Made by a program: the position numbers and the translations under genes. From contig NW_014577867.1 of assembly GCF_000485595.1 (NCBI RefSeq), positions 114,259-144,694 of the forward strand: a DNA stretch of 30,436 nt. The letters are read 5' to 3'. The first letter of the stretch is position 1. Each line of letters opens with the position of its first letter. The notes under the pieces were generated by a model. It ran no database searches. It saw only the letters and a list, made by a program, of their open reading frames with translations, and was not told where the DNA came from. This DNA comes from Priapulus caudatus. Its lineage: Eukaryota > Priapulida > Priapulimorpha > Priapulimorphida > Priapulidae. This document shows, one piece after another, positions 9,979 to 22,740 of the stretch.

Positions 9979-12876
9979 CAACCGGGCTCCCTCCCCTTGC
10001 ACTCGCCGCCATTTCGGCACATCTCTCAATCAGCCCCCCCCCCTACACTGGCCGCCATCACAGCGCGTCCCTCAACCACCCCACAACCACACCCACCCAA
10101 ACACTACGCTGCATCACTACAGTCCCCACGCTGAGGGGGAGAACATTATCCCCTAATACCGCAATTTCCTGTTTAAGGTATAACGCCGGTAGACGGCTGC
10201 TTTACGACGCACGCAGCACTTATAATGCATCCCTCGCGTTTTTCAATCTATCGCTCATCATGATAATCATCGCGCTGTTTTGCACGGATACAAAGACGAG
10301 TTTCTCCATCTGAAATGACGGCTTGTTTGGCGATGCAATTAAGTTTTTCCTCGCCGAGTTTGTTGTTCAACAGTAAAAAACTCATTTGGCGGGTATTAGG
10401 CAGAACAGGGTTTCCCTGTATCGCATGTTTGCCAGCCAGTTTATTCTGTTAGTACAACGAACACTGCTAAACATATCAATTTTCTACTTACAAGCGTGGA
10501 TGCACAACAGCGTGCCTCTCCCCCCCCCCGCCATTGCCCCGCGAGCGCAACTAAGAACGTATAGGTAGTAAGTGTACGCATAATAAAACAGGTTCGTCTG
10601 TTCGCAAATTAATGCTCACGGGCGACTCGAAACGAACGCCGTTTCGACGACGCTGATTTTAGGGACAGGCGCTCTAGTGTGCGCCGACGTGCGTGGTTCC
10701 CATGCATCTCTCTGTGCACGTTAGTAGGTGTCAGCACGATGCGTGGTCCCAACCGTCAACGGCAGCTGGCCTACGTAACATCCTATTAACGTCAGTAGCA
10801 CACAACCTGCATGGGCACTATAGGAGGCATACAACAGTAAGCCTCCGCAAATAGTTCACAGTTCGTTGCACTATTTCGTCTCTAGAAAAGGCCTTTTTGG
10901 GCACTAGAGTGCAATAATTTGCATTATGCACGCAAGTTAGATGCCTCGTGGACGTCTAGAAAGCATTAGAAGTAAAATTGTGTTGTTGTGTATTCGTGAC
11001 ATTCCGTCAGGTGGCGTAGCCACAGTGACAGGTTGGTCCTTTTTGTGTTTGAAATGTGTTCAGACAACTTTGCAGAAATTCAAATCATAGAGCTGGCAAA
11101 AGCTTCGAGCGGAGCATAGAGCATGAATCTGTAGCTATTTAACATGAATAAAGTGTATGTTGTGTAAGCGAAGTAACAGTGTGAGTATTTTTAATTAATT
11201 TCTGTTCGGTGCTTATTCAGGCCTGCCGCCTATGGACGCCCTCTACTGTTGTTCACCATCTTAAACTATATAAAGGAACTCTGGCTAACTATGAGCTCGA
11301 AGGAGCGGAAAGAACGCGATCTACTAGCACAGGTGAATGACGACATTGAAGGCTTTAACAGATGCGCCATCACCAGTAGTAGCGACAGTAATGCGCCATC
11401 CTAAATGCTTTCTGTCAACATCGATCACTGACTTACGATGCATTGGGTCTCTGCCAACCCAACTGGATTCCTGAGAGACAAGGGGGGCCAGAATATACGT
11501 ACGCGTACGAGTGCATTGTTTAGAAACGCACACTATACGAGCACAAGGTATACACTAATACCATTCACGATGCTAGTAATTGCTAGCCGACTTGATTTGC
11601 TTGGTAAACACTGGCGTGGAAGCCAGAATTTGCTAGCAATTGTCTCATGTTTGAGATATTCAAAAGTGGCTAATGCAAATTCGACATAATGAAGTTTGCA
11701 AGACTGGAGTATGTACACAAAATGTTACAATGCCTCTATATGACGTATGATGGGTGCATATTATCATATTTCCTACAGCAGAACCTATTATTCACCGCTA
11801 CCACAAGGAGTAATTTTATTTCGAAAAGAAATCCTTGAAAACGAGCCATGATTTTATAACTGCTCATTTAATTATGAAAATTATTATTCTGAAACGAGAT
11901 TTTTTCATCGACGTAACATGTCAGGGCCGGTCCGTGCGTAAATAAAGGCTTAATCACTAAGAAGGCGATTTCAATTCGTAATTAACTAGGGTTTAAGATT
12001 TAATTAAACGCGCGCGTGGCTCATACATGCATCACGGTAACGTCAGGCAGGTAACCCACTGCAAACATCGCGTGTAAACACGCATTAATACATCCTCGGA
12101 CGCGACAGCTGTCACATTCTCATACAACGCGGCAGTGCATGTGCATCAGGCTGGCGCACGGACAGCGTTGGAAGCTAGGACAGAGCAATTACACGCGTGT
12201 GCGGGTTGGCTCAGGCGAGAGTCCTTGACGTGAATAGCCGAGCACTCCCAGCTGCCGATGTCAGCTCTAATCGGGAGCCCGTCAGCGGCAGCGCTACACA
12301 GACGCGCAGCCCTTGTGACTCGCCGACTAGGAAAACGAGCACAAACCGAAAATTTCACGTTAATTTCCGCCAACAATTCGATGTACGTTAAATCGATCTG
12401 GGTCATTGCGAAGCATCGATTACCATGAGAAAGATCTTTACACGGCCGCGGCCAGTGTTTTGTGTGTGCGTGTGTACATACACGTGCCTGTGTGGTTGCG
12501 TGCGCGTGCCGTTAATGCGATGATGGTCGCACGGAAACGCGATGTTTTAAAAAGATTTAGGCCACAGAATTGCAGTCGGATTTCTCCCTTTCTGCGGCGC
12601 GCCATCACATTGTAGCAGCCGACCACACATGTAAACAGCAGCCAGTGCGTCGCGGACCGTTACAGACGGCAAGACGGCAGCAGATAAGCGTCTAATCCTC
12701 TGCGAACATCCCCTCTAATCACAGCTACGTATGGTAGCTGCAAACAGACGCGCTATTGTTTTGCTCGACATCTACGCTCGCGCGCGAGTCTTCGCGTGGT
12801 GCGCGCGTGAAGCACGCTCACCCCCGGCGGTGGAGGGAATTACACGGAATTCACAGCTGCTACACGGCAGCTGCAC
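9979..12876. other. Intron, no gene recognised
   Basis: A C-rich segment follows the 31-bp array up to about 10110. It has loosely repeated phrases (CCGCCAT, CCCTCAACC), then ordinary sequence. Small palindromes with CTAGCAATT/AATTGCTAG lie near 11570-11641. None of the short open frames is recognisable. Confidence 0.5.
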
Positions 12877-12890
12877 GGGGGGGGGGGGGG
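12877..12890. repeat. Poly-G run (14 G)
   Basis: A homopolymer of 14 G lies directly after a small hairpin (CAGCTGC ... GCAGCTG). Homopolymer length is prone to sequencing error. Confidence 0.9.
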
Positions 12891-13028
12891 TGCTCTGCGA
12901 GGATGCGGGAGATCGTCGCTAAGCAATGAGATGCTACCGGGCGCGTTCACGATGCGACACTGTCTGTCCTATATACACTAACGGGTGTGAACATCGCATA
13001 CGCTACCTGCAGTTACAAACGTACAGCA

Positions 13029-13132
13029 CGAGCGCACACGCGCACACACGCAGGTACGCGCGCACACACACGCGCAGGTACGCGCGCGCACACACACGAA
13101 GGCACGCGTACACACACGCACGCACGCGCACA
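13029..13132. repeat. CA/CGCA/GCGC microsatellite
   Basis: Imperfect CACACG, GCGCAC and CGCA units, with two GCAGGTACGCGCGC phrases about 25 bp apart. Confidence 0.85.
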
Positions 13133-13316
13133 CTTTCAACGGAGGCGCTAAGAGTGCTAATACTGCAGATGAAGAACACGAAATCCGCAAAGATTACGAG
13201 TAAAAATTTCTCGCTATCGGTCTAAGTGATTAAGTGACTAGAATATCCGGTGACGTGCTCATCAGGCCGGCTCACACGCGACACACGAGTCGCCCCAAAT
13301 GTCGAACGCAGAGGGG

Positions 13317-13508
13317 TCAGCGCCAGCGCAGCATGCCACGTACGTCACAGCTTACCATATCGAACACACACACACGCACACGCACACACGCACGCGCACA
13401 CGCACGCACGCATCAGCGCCAGCGCAGCATGCCACGTACGTCACAGCTTACCATATCGAACACACACACACGCACACGCACACACGCACGCGCACACGCA
13501 CGCACGCG
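13317..13508. repeat. 96-bp direct tandem duplication
   Basis: The segment starting TCAGCGCCAGCGCAGCATGC at 13317 recurs at 13413. Each copy has a unique-looking half, ending in CATATCGAACACAC, followed by a CACG/CGCA microsatellite tail. The copies look essentially identical over the 96 bp, so the duplication is probably recent. Confidence 0.88.
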
Positions 13509-13674
13509 CACGCACGCACGCACACGCACACACGCACGCGCACACGCACGCACGCACGCGCACGCACGCACGCGCACGCACACACGCACGCGCACGCACG
13601 CACGCGCGCGCACACACACGCCCACACACGCACACACACGCACACACACACACACGTACGCACGCACGCACGCG
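13363..13674. repeat. Long (CA)n/(CGCA)n compound microsatellite
   Basis: About 300 bases of CACA, CGCA and CGCG units continue from the 96-bp duplication. The very His/Thr/Ala/Arg-rich (plus) and Cys/Val/Arg-rich (minus) open frames over this region are by-products of the repeat. Confidence 0.9.
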
Positions 13675-14346
13675 GATCATCCACTCGCGGTCTCGCTCGA
13701 TCACGCGAGCGAGGGGAGAAGGAGGGGGGGGATGTGATGCATGTGCGTACGTATGACGATATCAATTCCCGACGCGCCGCAAATTGAATTCGAACGAATT
13801 TACGTGCTTAACATATAAAGTGAAGCGAGCGCGAAAAAAAGAGATTGCCGCGCCGCCGCGGGCATTGAACGACGCGAGAAGGTGACCGAACAACAGCAGC
13901 ATCTCCTCCGCACGCGCACTGAAGCCCTGAAGCCCTATCCACGAGGCGCTCCGATAACAGCGCGAGACGAGCACGCTAGAGCTAAGCTAGTTGAGCTCAT
14001 CCTCGGACACGGATGATGAAGCGTTTGTTAGGCAATAGCGCGATATATAAAATCAATTTCCAGAGTGGCGTTGAGATGAACCGTCAACACGGCTTGCTTT
14101 TGTGCGTGGCTGCTATTCAGTTGCCCCGACGACGCAGTTTGAGTTCTCTTGTGTAGATTACTGATGTCGAAGCGCCGAAAAAAATCGAATCCACACCACG
14201 AGGCCCATTAAAAAGGTAATATCTATTAAAACTAAACACGCAGCAATCTATGTGCGCGCAGTCTGGCCAACCGCTAGCACAACACAACGAGCCATAGATT
14301 CTGCTACCACAATATTTATCTTGGAGTACTTCATGACCCAGCATCA
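13675..14346. other. Intron, no gene recognised
   Basis: No gene is visible. A purine-rich G run sits near 13711-13732. Confidence 0.5.
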
Positions 14347-14369
14347 GACACACACACACACACACACAA
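14347..14369. repeat. (CA)n microsatellite
   Basis: A run of about eleven CA units. Confidence 0.9.
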
Positions 14370-14509
14370 CGGAATTCTGACATCCCACTAAACTCACGCG
14401 ACGCCAACTGGTGCAGTGCTTGCATGATGAGAGATGGAAAGAAAAGAAGAGTGTGTGTCTAAGCAAGTGATATCGAGAGAGATGGAAGGAGATGGGAGTG
14501 AGTTAGATA

Positions 14510-14571
14510 GATGGATGGATGGATGGATGGATGGATGGATGGATGGATGGATGGATGGATGGATGGATGGA
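14510..14571. repeat. (GGAT)n microsatellite running into an assembly gap
   Basis: Fifteen or so GATG/GGAT units run without break until the first N. The true length is unknown because the array continues into the gap. Confidence 0.95.
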
Positions 14572-14847
14572 NNNNNNNNNNNNNNNNNNNNNNNNNNNNN
14601 NNNNNNNNNNNNNNNNNNNNNNNNNNNNNNNNNNNNNNNNNNNNNNNNNNNNNNNNNNNNNNNNNNNNNNNNNNNNNNNNNNNNNNNNNNNNNNNNNNNN
14701 NNNNNNNNNNNNNNNNNNNNNNNNNNNNNNNNNNNNNNNNNNNNNNNNNNNNNNNNNNNNNNNNNNNNNNNNNNNNNNNNNNNNNNNNNNNNNNNNNNNN
14801 NNNNNNNNNNNNNNNNNNNNNNNNNNNNNNNNNNNNNNNNNNNNNNN
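14572..14847. other. Assembly gap (276 N)
   Basis: Undetermined bases between two different microsatellites. The gap length may be an estimate. Confidence 0.99.
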
Positions 14848-14967
14848 CAACAACAACAACAACACCACCAACAACAACAACAACAACAACAACACCACCA
14901 ACAACAACAACAACAACAACAACACCACCAACAACAACAACAACAACACCAACAACAACAACAACAA
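14848..14967. repeat. (CAA)n microsatellite with a 30-bp higher-order period
   Basis: CAA triplets are broken by CACCACC at 14863, 14893 and 14923, giving a 30-bp repeat of the whole pattern. A single CACC follows at 14947-14950. The Gln/Thr/Asn-rich frames across it are artefacts of the repeat. Confidence 0.93.
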
Positions 14968-17490
14968 GTCCAAGCGACCCAGGTAGAAACTGCGCACATT
15001 ATCTTCACGTTAAACGACACGACGTTTCTTTTCAGTAGGTTTCGCGATGCAGAAACCGAATGAAGCGTGCGCACATGCTCGTCGATCCGCGAGACACTGG
15101 TGACGGCCACTGATCACCTAAACACGGCGGAGTAGCCACACTCCAGTAGCGGAGAAAGCTGTTAGCAACATCGCCGGAGCTGTGTGTGTGTGGGTGTTTG
15201 TGTCTCATCATCGCTAGCTGCTGCTAGCTAACCCGCTCTTTCTGATCATCAAGCGCGCCCGCAGGCCGGGCAGTTATCCGTAAGCCGGTCAAGTCAATAT
15301 AAACAGTGACATCTCTCTGGCTTCTCTTGCAGAATAAACATTCGGCTCTCACCGAGAGCTGTGACTGCAGTAGCAGACAGGATAACGAGGAGGGAGAGAA
15401 GGAAGCCCGCTTTCTCTCGAGGCTGTTATCCTTGCTCCGCGTACCAGCAGCACGTAAACCTCGGCAGCGGTTTAGGGTTTCACTGTAAGTCAGTCGTCCA
15501 CGTGTCGCCGATAGGATTTCCATGTATCTCCATCTCTCTCTAGTATAGCTGCGTAAATAACGCAGCATCGCGTGTTACGTTGACTACGACGACATGTAAA
15601 TCTGACCAGAACGCAGGAACGTGCAAATGAAATGCAGATGAACCGAAATGGTGTCCCTCTAGGGGGCGAACGAGCGCTTGCTTTTTGTATAGAAAACTCG
15701 GTTCGTCTCCTCTACATTCCAGTTCTAAAGCTCTTAGATTTTAATGCAGATTTCTCTCTCCGGAGTTCTCAACGATATACGCACAAATACTGTCACGCGC
15801 GAATAGAAAGATTTCCTGTCGATGTCAACGAACAGTGCGGCAGTCCGCAACGCTGCTGTTCCGAAGTAATCGAAAAGGGGGGACTGTCGAATTTTAGAGC
15901 TCGGACGACTGCATCTGCATCAATCATCTTTACGCGCAAAGCAGCAAAAACGCCAAAGAAGGGGAAACTCGTCCCGAGAGAGCGTCGCTGCTGTTAGTGG
16001 AAACCAAAAAACGCGCTGTATTTGCTCTAGGGCTTCAGTACGGCATCCCTCCCCCGCCGCATGACGACACCGATGATCCTACACGTACGATCGGATAACT
16101 GCTCTAAAACACCAGCCAAAAAACAACAGTCTCATTGCTCGTCTCTGCTTACATTAACAGCGTACGACTAACATGTCGTTCGTCGTCTACGTCGCGTAGG
16201 ATTTCGATATTAAGGCGAGCTATATGTATACAGTAAACAACTTCGCGTTGATGGATTCGGACTCAGAAATCAAACGCGCATGTGTACGACATTATTACAA
16301 TTCAGCGTTATTGATGCAAGACGCGATCGTTCGACTCGTTTTTTTGGTTCTCCGCGGGGCACAACTGCGCACGTAAAGTGAATAAACTACCACAGGGGTT
16401 CTAGTGTTACAAGAAAAAGCATCCGCCGTACCCGAAGGGGCTGACGTAGAAGAAATCCTAGACGCACGGGCCGTGCTACGCAGAGAGAAGGGGGAAGCCT
16501 TGCTACAGCAATTGCTAGCGTATTCACAGCCGCTATACTAGTATAAAAACCTCTGAAAAGCGTAGACGCTGCTGGTGGCCCGGTGGCCGAGAACTCCGCG
16601 TTAATCCTGACAAAATTTATTTCGGCGTTCATTCACTTGTTATTAACGTTCGGAGGCCGACCTAGCCACGCCTATCCCGTCCCCCGGACACTGTGTCGGG
16701 CATTAACGGCGGGTCGGAAGCAGAGAAAGAAAATGAAACAGATTAGACTATGAAAAGGCGATGTGTAACATAGTAACGCGCTGCTATGACTGTTCGAGAG
16801 GTGGTAGAAAACTCAGCGCGGGACTAGGTAGTGAATAATAAATACTAAATAGGGCACCACGGACACGTCGGGGTCTATATGGGCCTCGGGTCGCGGTACT
16901 GTATAGAAAGAGAGAGTCTAATAAAACAAGTTCCCCTCTATAAACCACGTCTACGCATTTTCGTCCGTCGTACTACACCTCTGCTAACAACAAGCCAGCA
17001 GCACAGCTGAGTAAGCGCTAACTATGGTGACATTGATTTAGAATTCGGCCTGGTACCATATATCGCAGACTGTACACATACAGATACACGTCGCGTTTTT
17101 GTCGAGCATTGGTTTTTACATCAAATGCGTTTAATATAATTCCAACGTTCAAGTTCGCGTAGAATGCATTTGCGCGCATCGATTAAACTTGCCGCCTTCT
17201 TCGCATATACGGTTTGCTGCTCCGTGACAAGTGCAGACATAATATTAGCGGGCCCTCTAGATTCACTCCACTATGGCCAAACTTAGACAGAAGTCTGTAA
17301 GTACTATAGGTGGGCGGAATGAACCTGCCAGCTTATCCTGCTTTGCATACCCTGACATCATACACGTACGCAGACACTCATTAGACTATAGATGCTCGAT
17401 CTGTTCTTCTGCTGCGCTCGGGTATCTGGGAGGTATAGGCACACCTGCTGCGCGCGCAAATTTCCTCTCATCGTTACACCACCCATTATA
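14968..17490. other. Intron, no gene recognised
   Basis: No recognisable exon or RNA gene. A plus frame at 15632-15997 (121 aa) and a minus frame at 15224-15568 (114 aa) are open, but neither shows a known motif and neither has supporting splice context that I can defend. Confidence 0.5.
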
Positions 17491-17570
17491 TCAGGAGTAG
17501 ATAATAGGGTCTATAAAATGTCCTATTGTCCTAAAATGTCCTATAAAAGGTCCCTATTATCTACTCCTGA
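17491..17570. mobile_element. 80-bp palindromic hairpin element, TCA(A/G)GAG family, TSD TTATA
   Basis: Perfect 19-bp terminal inverted repeats, TCAGGAGTAGATAATAGGG (17491-17509) and its reverse complement (17552-17570), are flanked on both sides by TTATA (17486-17490 and 17571-17575). The interior repeats AAAATGTCCTA twice. No coding capacity: a non-autonomous MITE-like element. Confidence 0.75.
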
Positions 17571-17575
17571 TTATA

Positions 17576-20164
17576 TTCTACGATTATCGCCTTTCTGCAA
17601 CCGATCACGCGCACAGCACGACCGTAGACATGATGCCACGCAGCACAACCAGCTTTCATCGGTCTATTAGCGGCTCAAGGTTAGCCGGGGGAGCCGTAGG
17701 AACGAGTGCGGGCGCAATCGCCCATAAACGCGCGCAAATTAGTGGCTAGGTAACCGAGTCTGCTTCGTATGCCCCCGACACTCTCACTCGCTCAGTAGCA
17801 GTGTTGACGACAAACTGCTGTCTTTGCTCGGGTGAAATGCCCACCTGCCCCTGCGACAATGCCATGCTGTGGGTGTCAACAATCGGAGGCGGCCCCCACG
17901 CGGGGCCTTTCTCCATTAGCAACACATTAAACACCTGCAGCCAGTAAGACACTCTCGCACCTCCCAAGGTCGGCGGGTCCTCCTTCCACCCTCTTTTGTG
18001 TCGCCGTTTAGGAATTACTACTACGTCTACGAGCGTTTTAAGGTGAGCCCGAGAGGGAGGACGCGCGGTGCACACACTCGGTCGCATCCCAGGCACCTGC
18101 TCGATACTGTTGTTGGCAGCCGTCCAACAATCGAGAGTACACTCACGCCTCCACCGCGAGGTGACGGTTAATTTATTCGCACCGCTCTTTTTTTGATCGG
18201 CATTGCGATTACGTCATCTAGTTTTAGTTTAACATTGGTTATTTTTCAAGTAAACGGCGTAAATCGTTGTGACGTTTTAAGCTTTTGTTAGCATGCAGTG
18301 TGCACTAGTTTATACACTGACTCTACCATCCAACACAAATTGCACGCGTTTATGGGCACATACGAAAACGGCTCTGACAACACCCACTGGCCAAAACAGC
18401 AAGAAATATTCATTCTCGTTTATAGTGTATATATACACGTGATATTTTTTACGTTCACACGCGATATCTTTTACCCGAAGCGACTCGAGGGCATGAACTA
18501 TCGATACGGTGCCGTTAAAAATTAATATGCGCACTGGCCCGTATTTTTAAATGCCATCATCATTGCTAGCTCGCAGGTAGGGCCTTTAAAATTCAAATTT
18601 CCACCCGACTGCCCAGCCCTTTCACGCAACGGCTGTTCCAGTGCACGCATCTTCTAACGATCGACGCAGCCGAACTAACGCGCCCTCGGGGCAGCAGCGG
18701 TCGCTCCACTGCGCGCTTGTTTGTCCTCGAAACGCGGCGTCTATCCATACGTCTTAGTCGTAGTAAGACAGGCGCGCCCGTAGGCGGGCAAACCTGTTTG
18801 GCAACCAGGCGAGCTGCCACTGTCAGTGAACAAGAGACGAGAACCCTGTATACGGAGGGCAACAGCACCGGCGCAACCAGTCTCTCCACGCGAGACAACC
18901 CGAGAGTAACTCTACACAACGCTTTGTACGGGGCGGGTAACAATGCGAAACGATGTGAATACAAATTTCGCTCGGTGCAATATTATCTGATGCGGTGTAA
19001 AGGCAAGGATCATGCTAATCAGATGATCTCAGATCCGAGCGGGGGAAAGCCACTGTATGGAAAGCTTTCTCTACAAAGCTCTTGTACCCCCTAAGACGCT
19101 GCATTGTAAAGTGTCATCGTCACCTTTAAACCGTTGAAGTTCAGACTATAACAAATGGCGACGTATAGAAAAATTGCTCATCTCACTCAATATACACTCT
19201 GCTCTCGGCGACCTTTTAAATTCAAAGATGTTTAGTTTGTCTCACGATCGATTCCCACATGTTTGACAAGACCAGGACTGCAGCACGATTATAGAGCCGC
19301 TTAGCTCGTTTCTAACTACGTATACTAACTTCTACTGATGACTGTCGTAGAGAGAGTCGTCGACTATTCTAGATGTTGCCGAAAACCACCAATATTCTGA
19401 CAGAGCAGTTTTCCTCTTTCCACAACGAGGAAAGTCTGCTCTGAATAAGCCTTCCTCTCAGCAAAATGCATAAAGTTGTTATCGTGATGTTAAAGCTATC
19501 ATAATAGGCAGCAAGATACAGCGATTCAACCATAAATGAGAACACTAGGAGTATTAACAATAGTTCGATCTAAAACGTTTTTCGTGAGAGTTTTGCACAT
19601 GACAGAAACGAATACTTTCAACTGACTGCGAATTATGGTGACCTGCAGAGTCTGAGGTACTAAATGTAGGTAAAGATCAAAGAAGTCGACTGCTGAACCA
19701 CCAGGTCACTCTCAATCACCTCACTACACTAAGTCACGACGCTAATCGAAGAATAACGGCCACAGTATAAAGCCCGTAGATATGCAAAAAAACGTTTGGC
19801 TCTTAAGCGTAAATATATTCATCGGGCGAGGAAATTAAAAGAGGCGTTGTCAATCAGCCGTAAACTACATACGGATGACGTTAAAAGATTCGTTTCGTCT
19901 CGAAGTGACCGGCTCAATCTCACAGCGGCCATCATTAAAATATCACCGACGTTCCCCCGGTAGCCATCACGATGTTCACGGGCAGGCAGGTGCGCAACAT
20001 TACACAGTGTATGCTACATGTATACAGGTGCACGCAAGATGTCGCACTGGCCTGTTTTTAAATAAACGTGCTCAGAACTGCCCCTGGAGGTTGATTTAGA
20101 AGCAATTATTTCTCTCGCGGAAAATTCACTGGTCTTTTGTGCGCGCCGTTGGAGCTCTTTCATC
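17576..20164. other. Intron, no gene recognised
   Basis: No gene is supported. Open frames at 17746-18096 (minus), 18593-18964 (minus) and 18717-19094 (plus) overlap or match nothing I recognise. Confidence 0.5.
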
Positions 20165-20177
20165 GGGGGGGGGGGGG
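20165..20177. repeat. Poly-G run (13 G)
   Basis: A homopolymer of 13 G. A run of 11 C follows at 20447-20457. Confidence 0.9.
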
Positions 20178-20285
20178 AAGAGGTGCAGTATGCTAATTTC
20201 CGATGACGTCACATCGCGTGTGAGTCAGCAACCGGCCTTTAAATTCGGCCAGCACACCTCTTCCTACTACTACTCTGTACTCTCC

Positions 20286-20329
20286 ACGTAGCCTTAGTAA
20301 GTATATAGAACGTAGCCTTAGTAAGTATA
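20286..20329. repeat. Two-copy 24-bp tandem repeat
   Basis: ACGTAGCCTTAGTAAGTATA begins at 20286 and again at 20310. Confidence 0.85.
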
Positions 20330-22320
20330 CGACTAGGGTCTCCTACAGCAACGTGTAACAGGGGCCAGGTAGTAATGTTGTGCATGTGTGCGTTAGGCAT
20401 ATTTTCGCCTCCTTTCCTCAAAACACGATCGGTGCTTAGAGCAGAGCCCCCCCCCCCTCCTCCCAACCACTCTCATCGCTGCTATGCTGTTTCCAATACC
20501 TGTTCTGGAAGGAAGATAAAAGAGGTTGCAGCTATTTTACCCGCCAGTTTTCAGACTATTGAGTATATTCTGGCACGCCAAGGCCAGCTTTCTTTCAACA
20601 ATTTCAGGGAACGGTCGTGTAATGTGGGAAAACGTCCAGATTCTTTCAAGTTTTGTTAGCCTCACAACATTCTTATGATGTTTCAGTACCACACACATGC
20701 CAAGAGCTAACTTTGCATGGGAGAAATTCTGAGCAAGTTTGTATAAGGAAGTGCTATGTATGCATGCTCTACTTAACGAACGACTGACTGCCTAATTAGG
20801 GAGTTCATTCATCGACAATGCTTCCAGAACACTTGTGCCACAAGCAGCGCCAAGGCTAGCAGACTCTCAATTTAGAAACGGACCCCCTTACGGACCATTA
20901 AAGAGGTTTCTAGCTATTGTCTTTGCTAGGTCACTGACCTCGCACCTTTGTCGCTATTTACATGAACACTGGAAGAACACAGACTGGCTACTGAGCACCT
21001 TCCCACTACTGTCTCTAATAGTACTTCAATACAAAAAATCTGTTAGATTTAACATCGATTCTTACTTCTAATATCTAATATTTTAGGCTACTGTTACCTT
21101 GAGATAAATCTAATATGGTCAGGATAGCTACATGTTGAATTATTGTCAACGGCCACAGAAATGTAAGCCATCGGTCATCATTAGGTCAAGCTGGTCGCAG
21201 TTTGTCGGCTGATTATCTCAGTTTGCGCGTAAAAATCAACCGGGCAACGTGTACGCGATTAGAATAACGGGCAAGCAATCAATTACTGCCGATCATTACA
21301 TTACGACACTTCACACACTAGATGGACACGGGACCTTGAAGGGGCTGGACTAATTAGCAAATTAATTTATTGCGTAATTACTCACACTGACACCGGTGTC
21401 ATTTTTCACTCATCAGTAGTATGGCGCACATAGCCGTTACAGTCCTCGTTACCTTGATGGCTGTCGGATGATAGAATAGACTGAACGCTAAACTTCCATA
21501 CGAGCACGACGACGAATAACAGCTGAGCTGGTAGACTTCTGCCAATCCCTTTCGTTTACTTACAGCAAAATTATGGGCCAAAAGCGCACGGACGCAAGTT
21601 CGCGTAAACACGCAGCAAACGAGATTTGTTTGCGTCTACGAAATTACGCGTTCAACTTCTCCCTCTTACTAATTAAGACCGTGTACCAGGACCTCATATT
21701 ACGCTAACGCTGATCGTGAGACAACAAGCAGCATACGCTATTCGGTGCAACAACGCCTCCTCCTAGCCTACCCACCCACCAAATCGACCCAGAGATCTGC
21801 AAAGGAGACCACGTCTCAAGCGGCATGCAGCGACCGACATCCGAAACCGGTGCTCTCTCGCACACGCGGTCTCTACAGAGTGACGTGCCCCTTTTAAAAT
21901 GATCCTTTGATCGGACACTGGCGCTGTTTCTCACCCCCTCGAAAGATACGCAGAAAACGAAACGCAAGAAAGGATATCAAAATAGCACGCCTCCAGAGAA
22001 ATGAAAAACGCTGTTGGTCTGGAAATGCGGCGCAGGCACTTCAAAGCACACGACGAACGGCCACTGACCAGGTCGTATTGAATTCGAAAGACGGCTATTA
22101 TTACGACAACAATGAGTTCAACTGTGGTATATACAGCGGGGCCAGCCACACCAATCAGTGGCGCGCAGGACACACTCTCTACCTTGGCGAGGTTCAATTG
22201 AATTGCGGCCATGATCGGTCCATTGTGTGCACGAAAAAGTCTCCACGCGAAATTTCTGAGCAAGCGGCTCCATTCGGCTCAGACGGATTTGCTCCGATTA
22301 GTCCAGGTTCGTACGCATAA
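20330..22320. other. Intron, no gene recognised
   Basis: A 137-codon plus frame (21907-22320) is among the longer open frames outside repeats. It shows no domain, signal peptide or splice context that I recognise, and an overlapping minus frame (21931-22263) is also open. I do not call it a gene. Confidence 0.45.
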
Positions 22321-22740
22321 TATAAAATCAATGCAGCTGAATAACGATAATTATGCATACAGCCTCACGCAGGAATACGAAAACAGCGCGCGCTCTCTCT
22401 CTCGCTGACTGTTGTCTAACTGGCTGCTATCGCAAAATAATCTAAATATAATCCTTATTTTAAGGAAAATGAATCGAAAGACTATAAAATTTCATCTTAG
22501 TCAGCAACATAAAAATCAAGATCCAATCTAAACATTTAGGAATAAATGCGTTCTAAAAAGAAACAGAATTTTTAATTGACATACAACTAACTGAAAAAAC
22601 GCATAACGAAATTTGAACGAGAATGAGTGTAGGGTTATAACACAATAATTATGATAAGAATATTAAACCCTAAAGAATATTAATGAAATAAAAAATATTA
22701 AGAATTTTAACTATTTATTTAGCATTAAATGTCACCAACG
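22321..22740. other. AT-rich block
   Basis: This stretch is visibly AT-rich with many A-runs and almost no CpG after about 22435, in contrast to the GC-richer DNA to its left. No gene is seen. It directly borders the composite repeat that follows. Confidence 0.6.

Noticed and set aside
13234-13787. Long open frames of up to 168 codons on both strands, rich in His/Thr/Ala/Arg or Cys/Val
   Set aside because: They are translations of CA/CGCA microsatellites; several frames on both strands are open at once.
14394-15110. Apparent poly-Gln, poly-Thr, poly-Cys or poly-Leu proteins around the gap
   Set aside because: They are read through N bases and GGAT/CAA repeats; no real protein is supported.
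21907-22320. 137-codon plus-strand frame
   Set aside because: No recognisable domain, no defensible splice or promoter context, and an overlapping minus-strand frame is also open.
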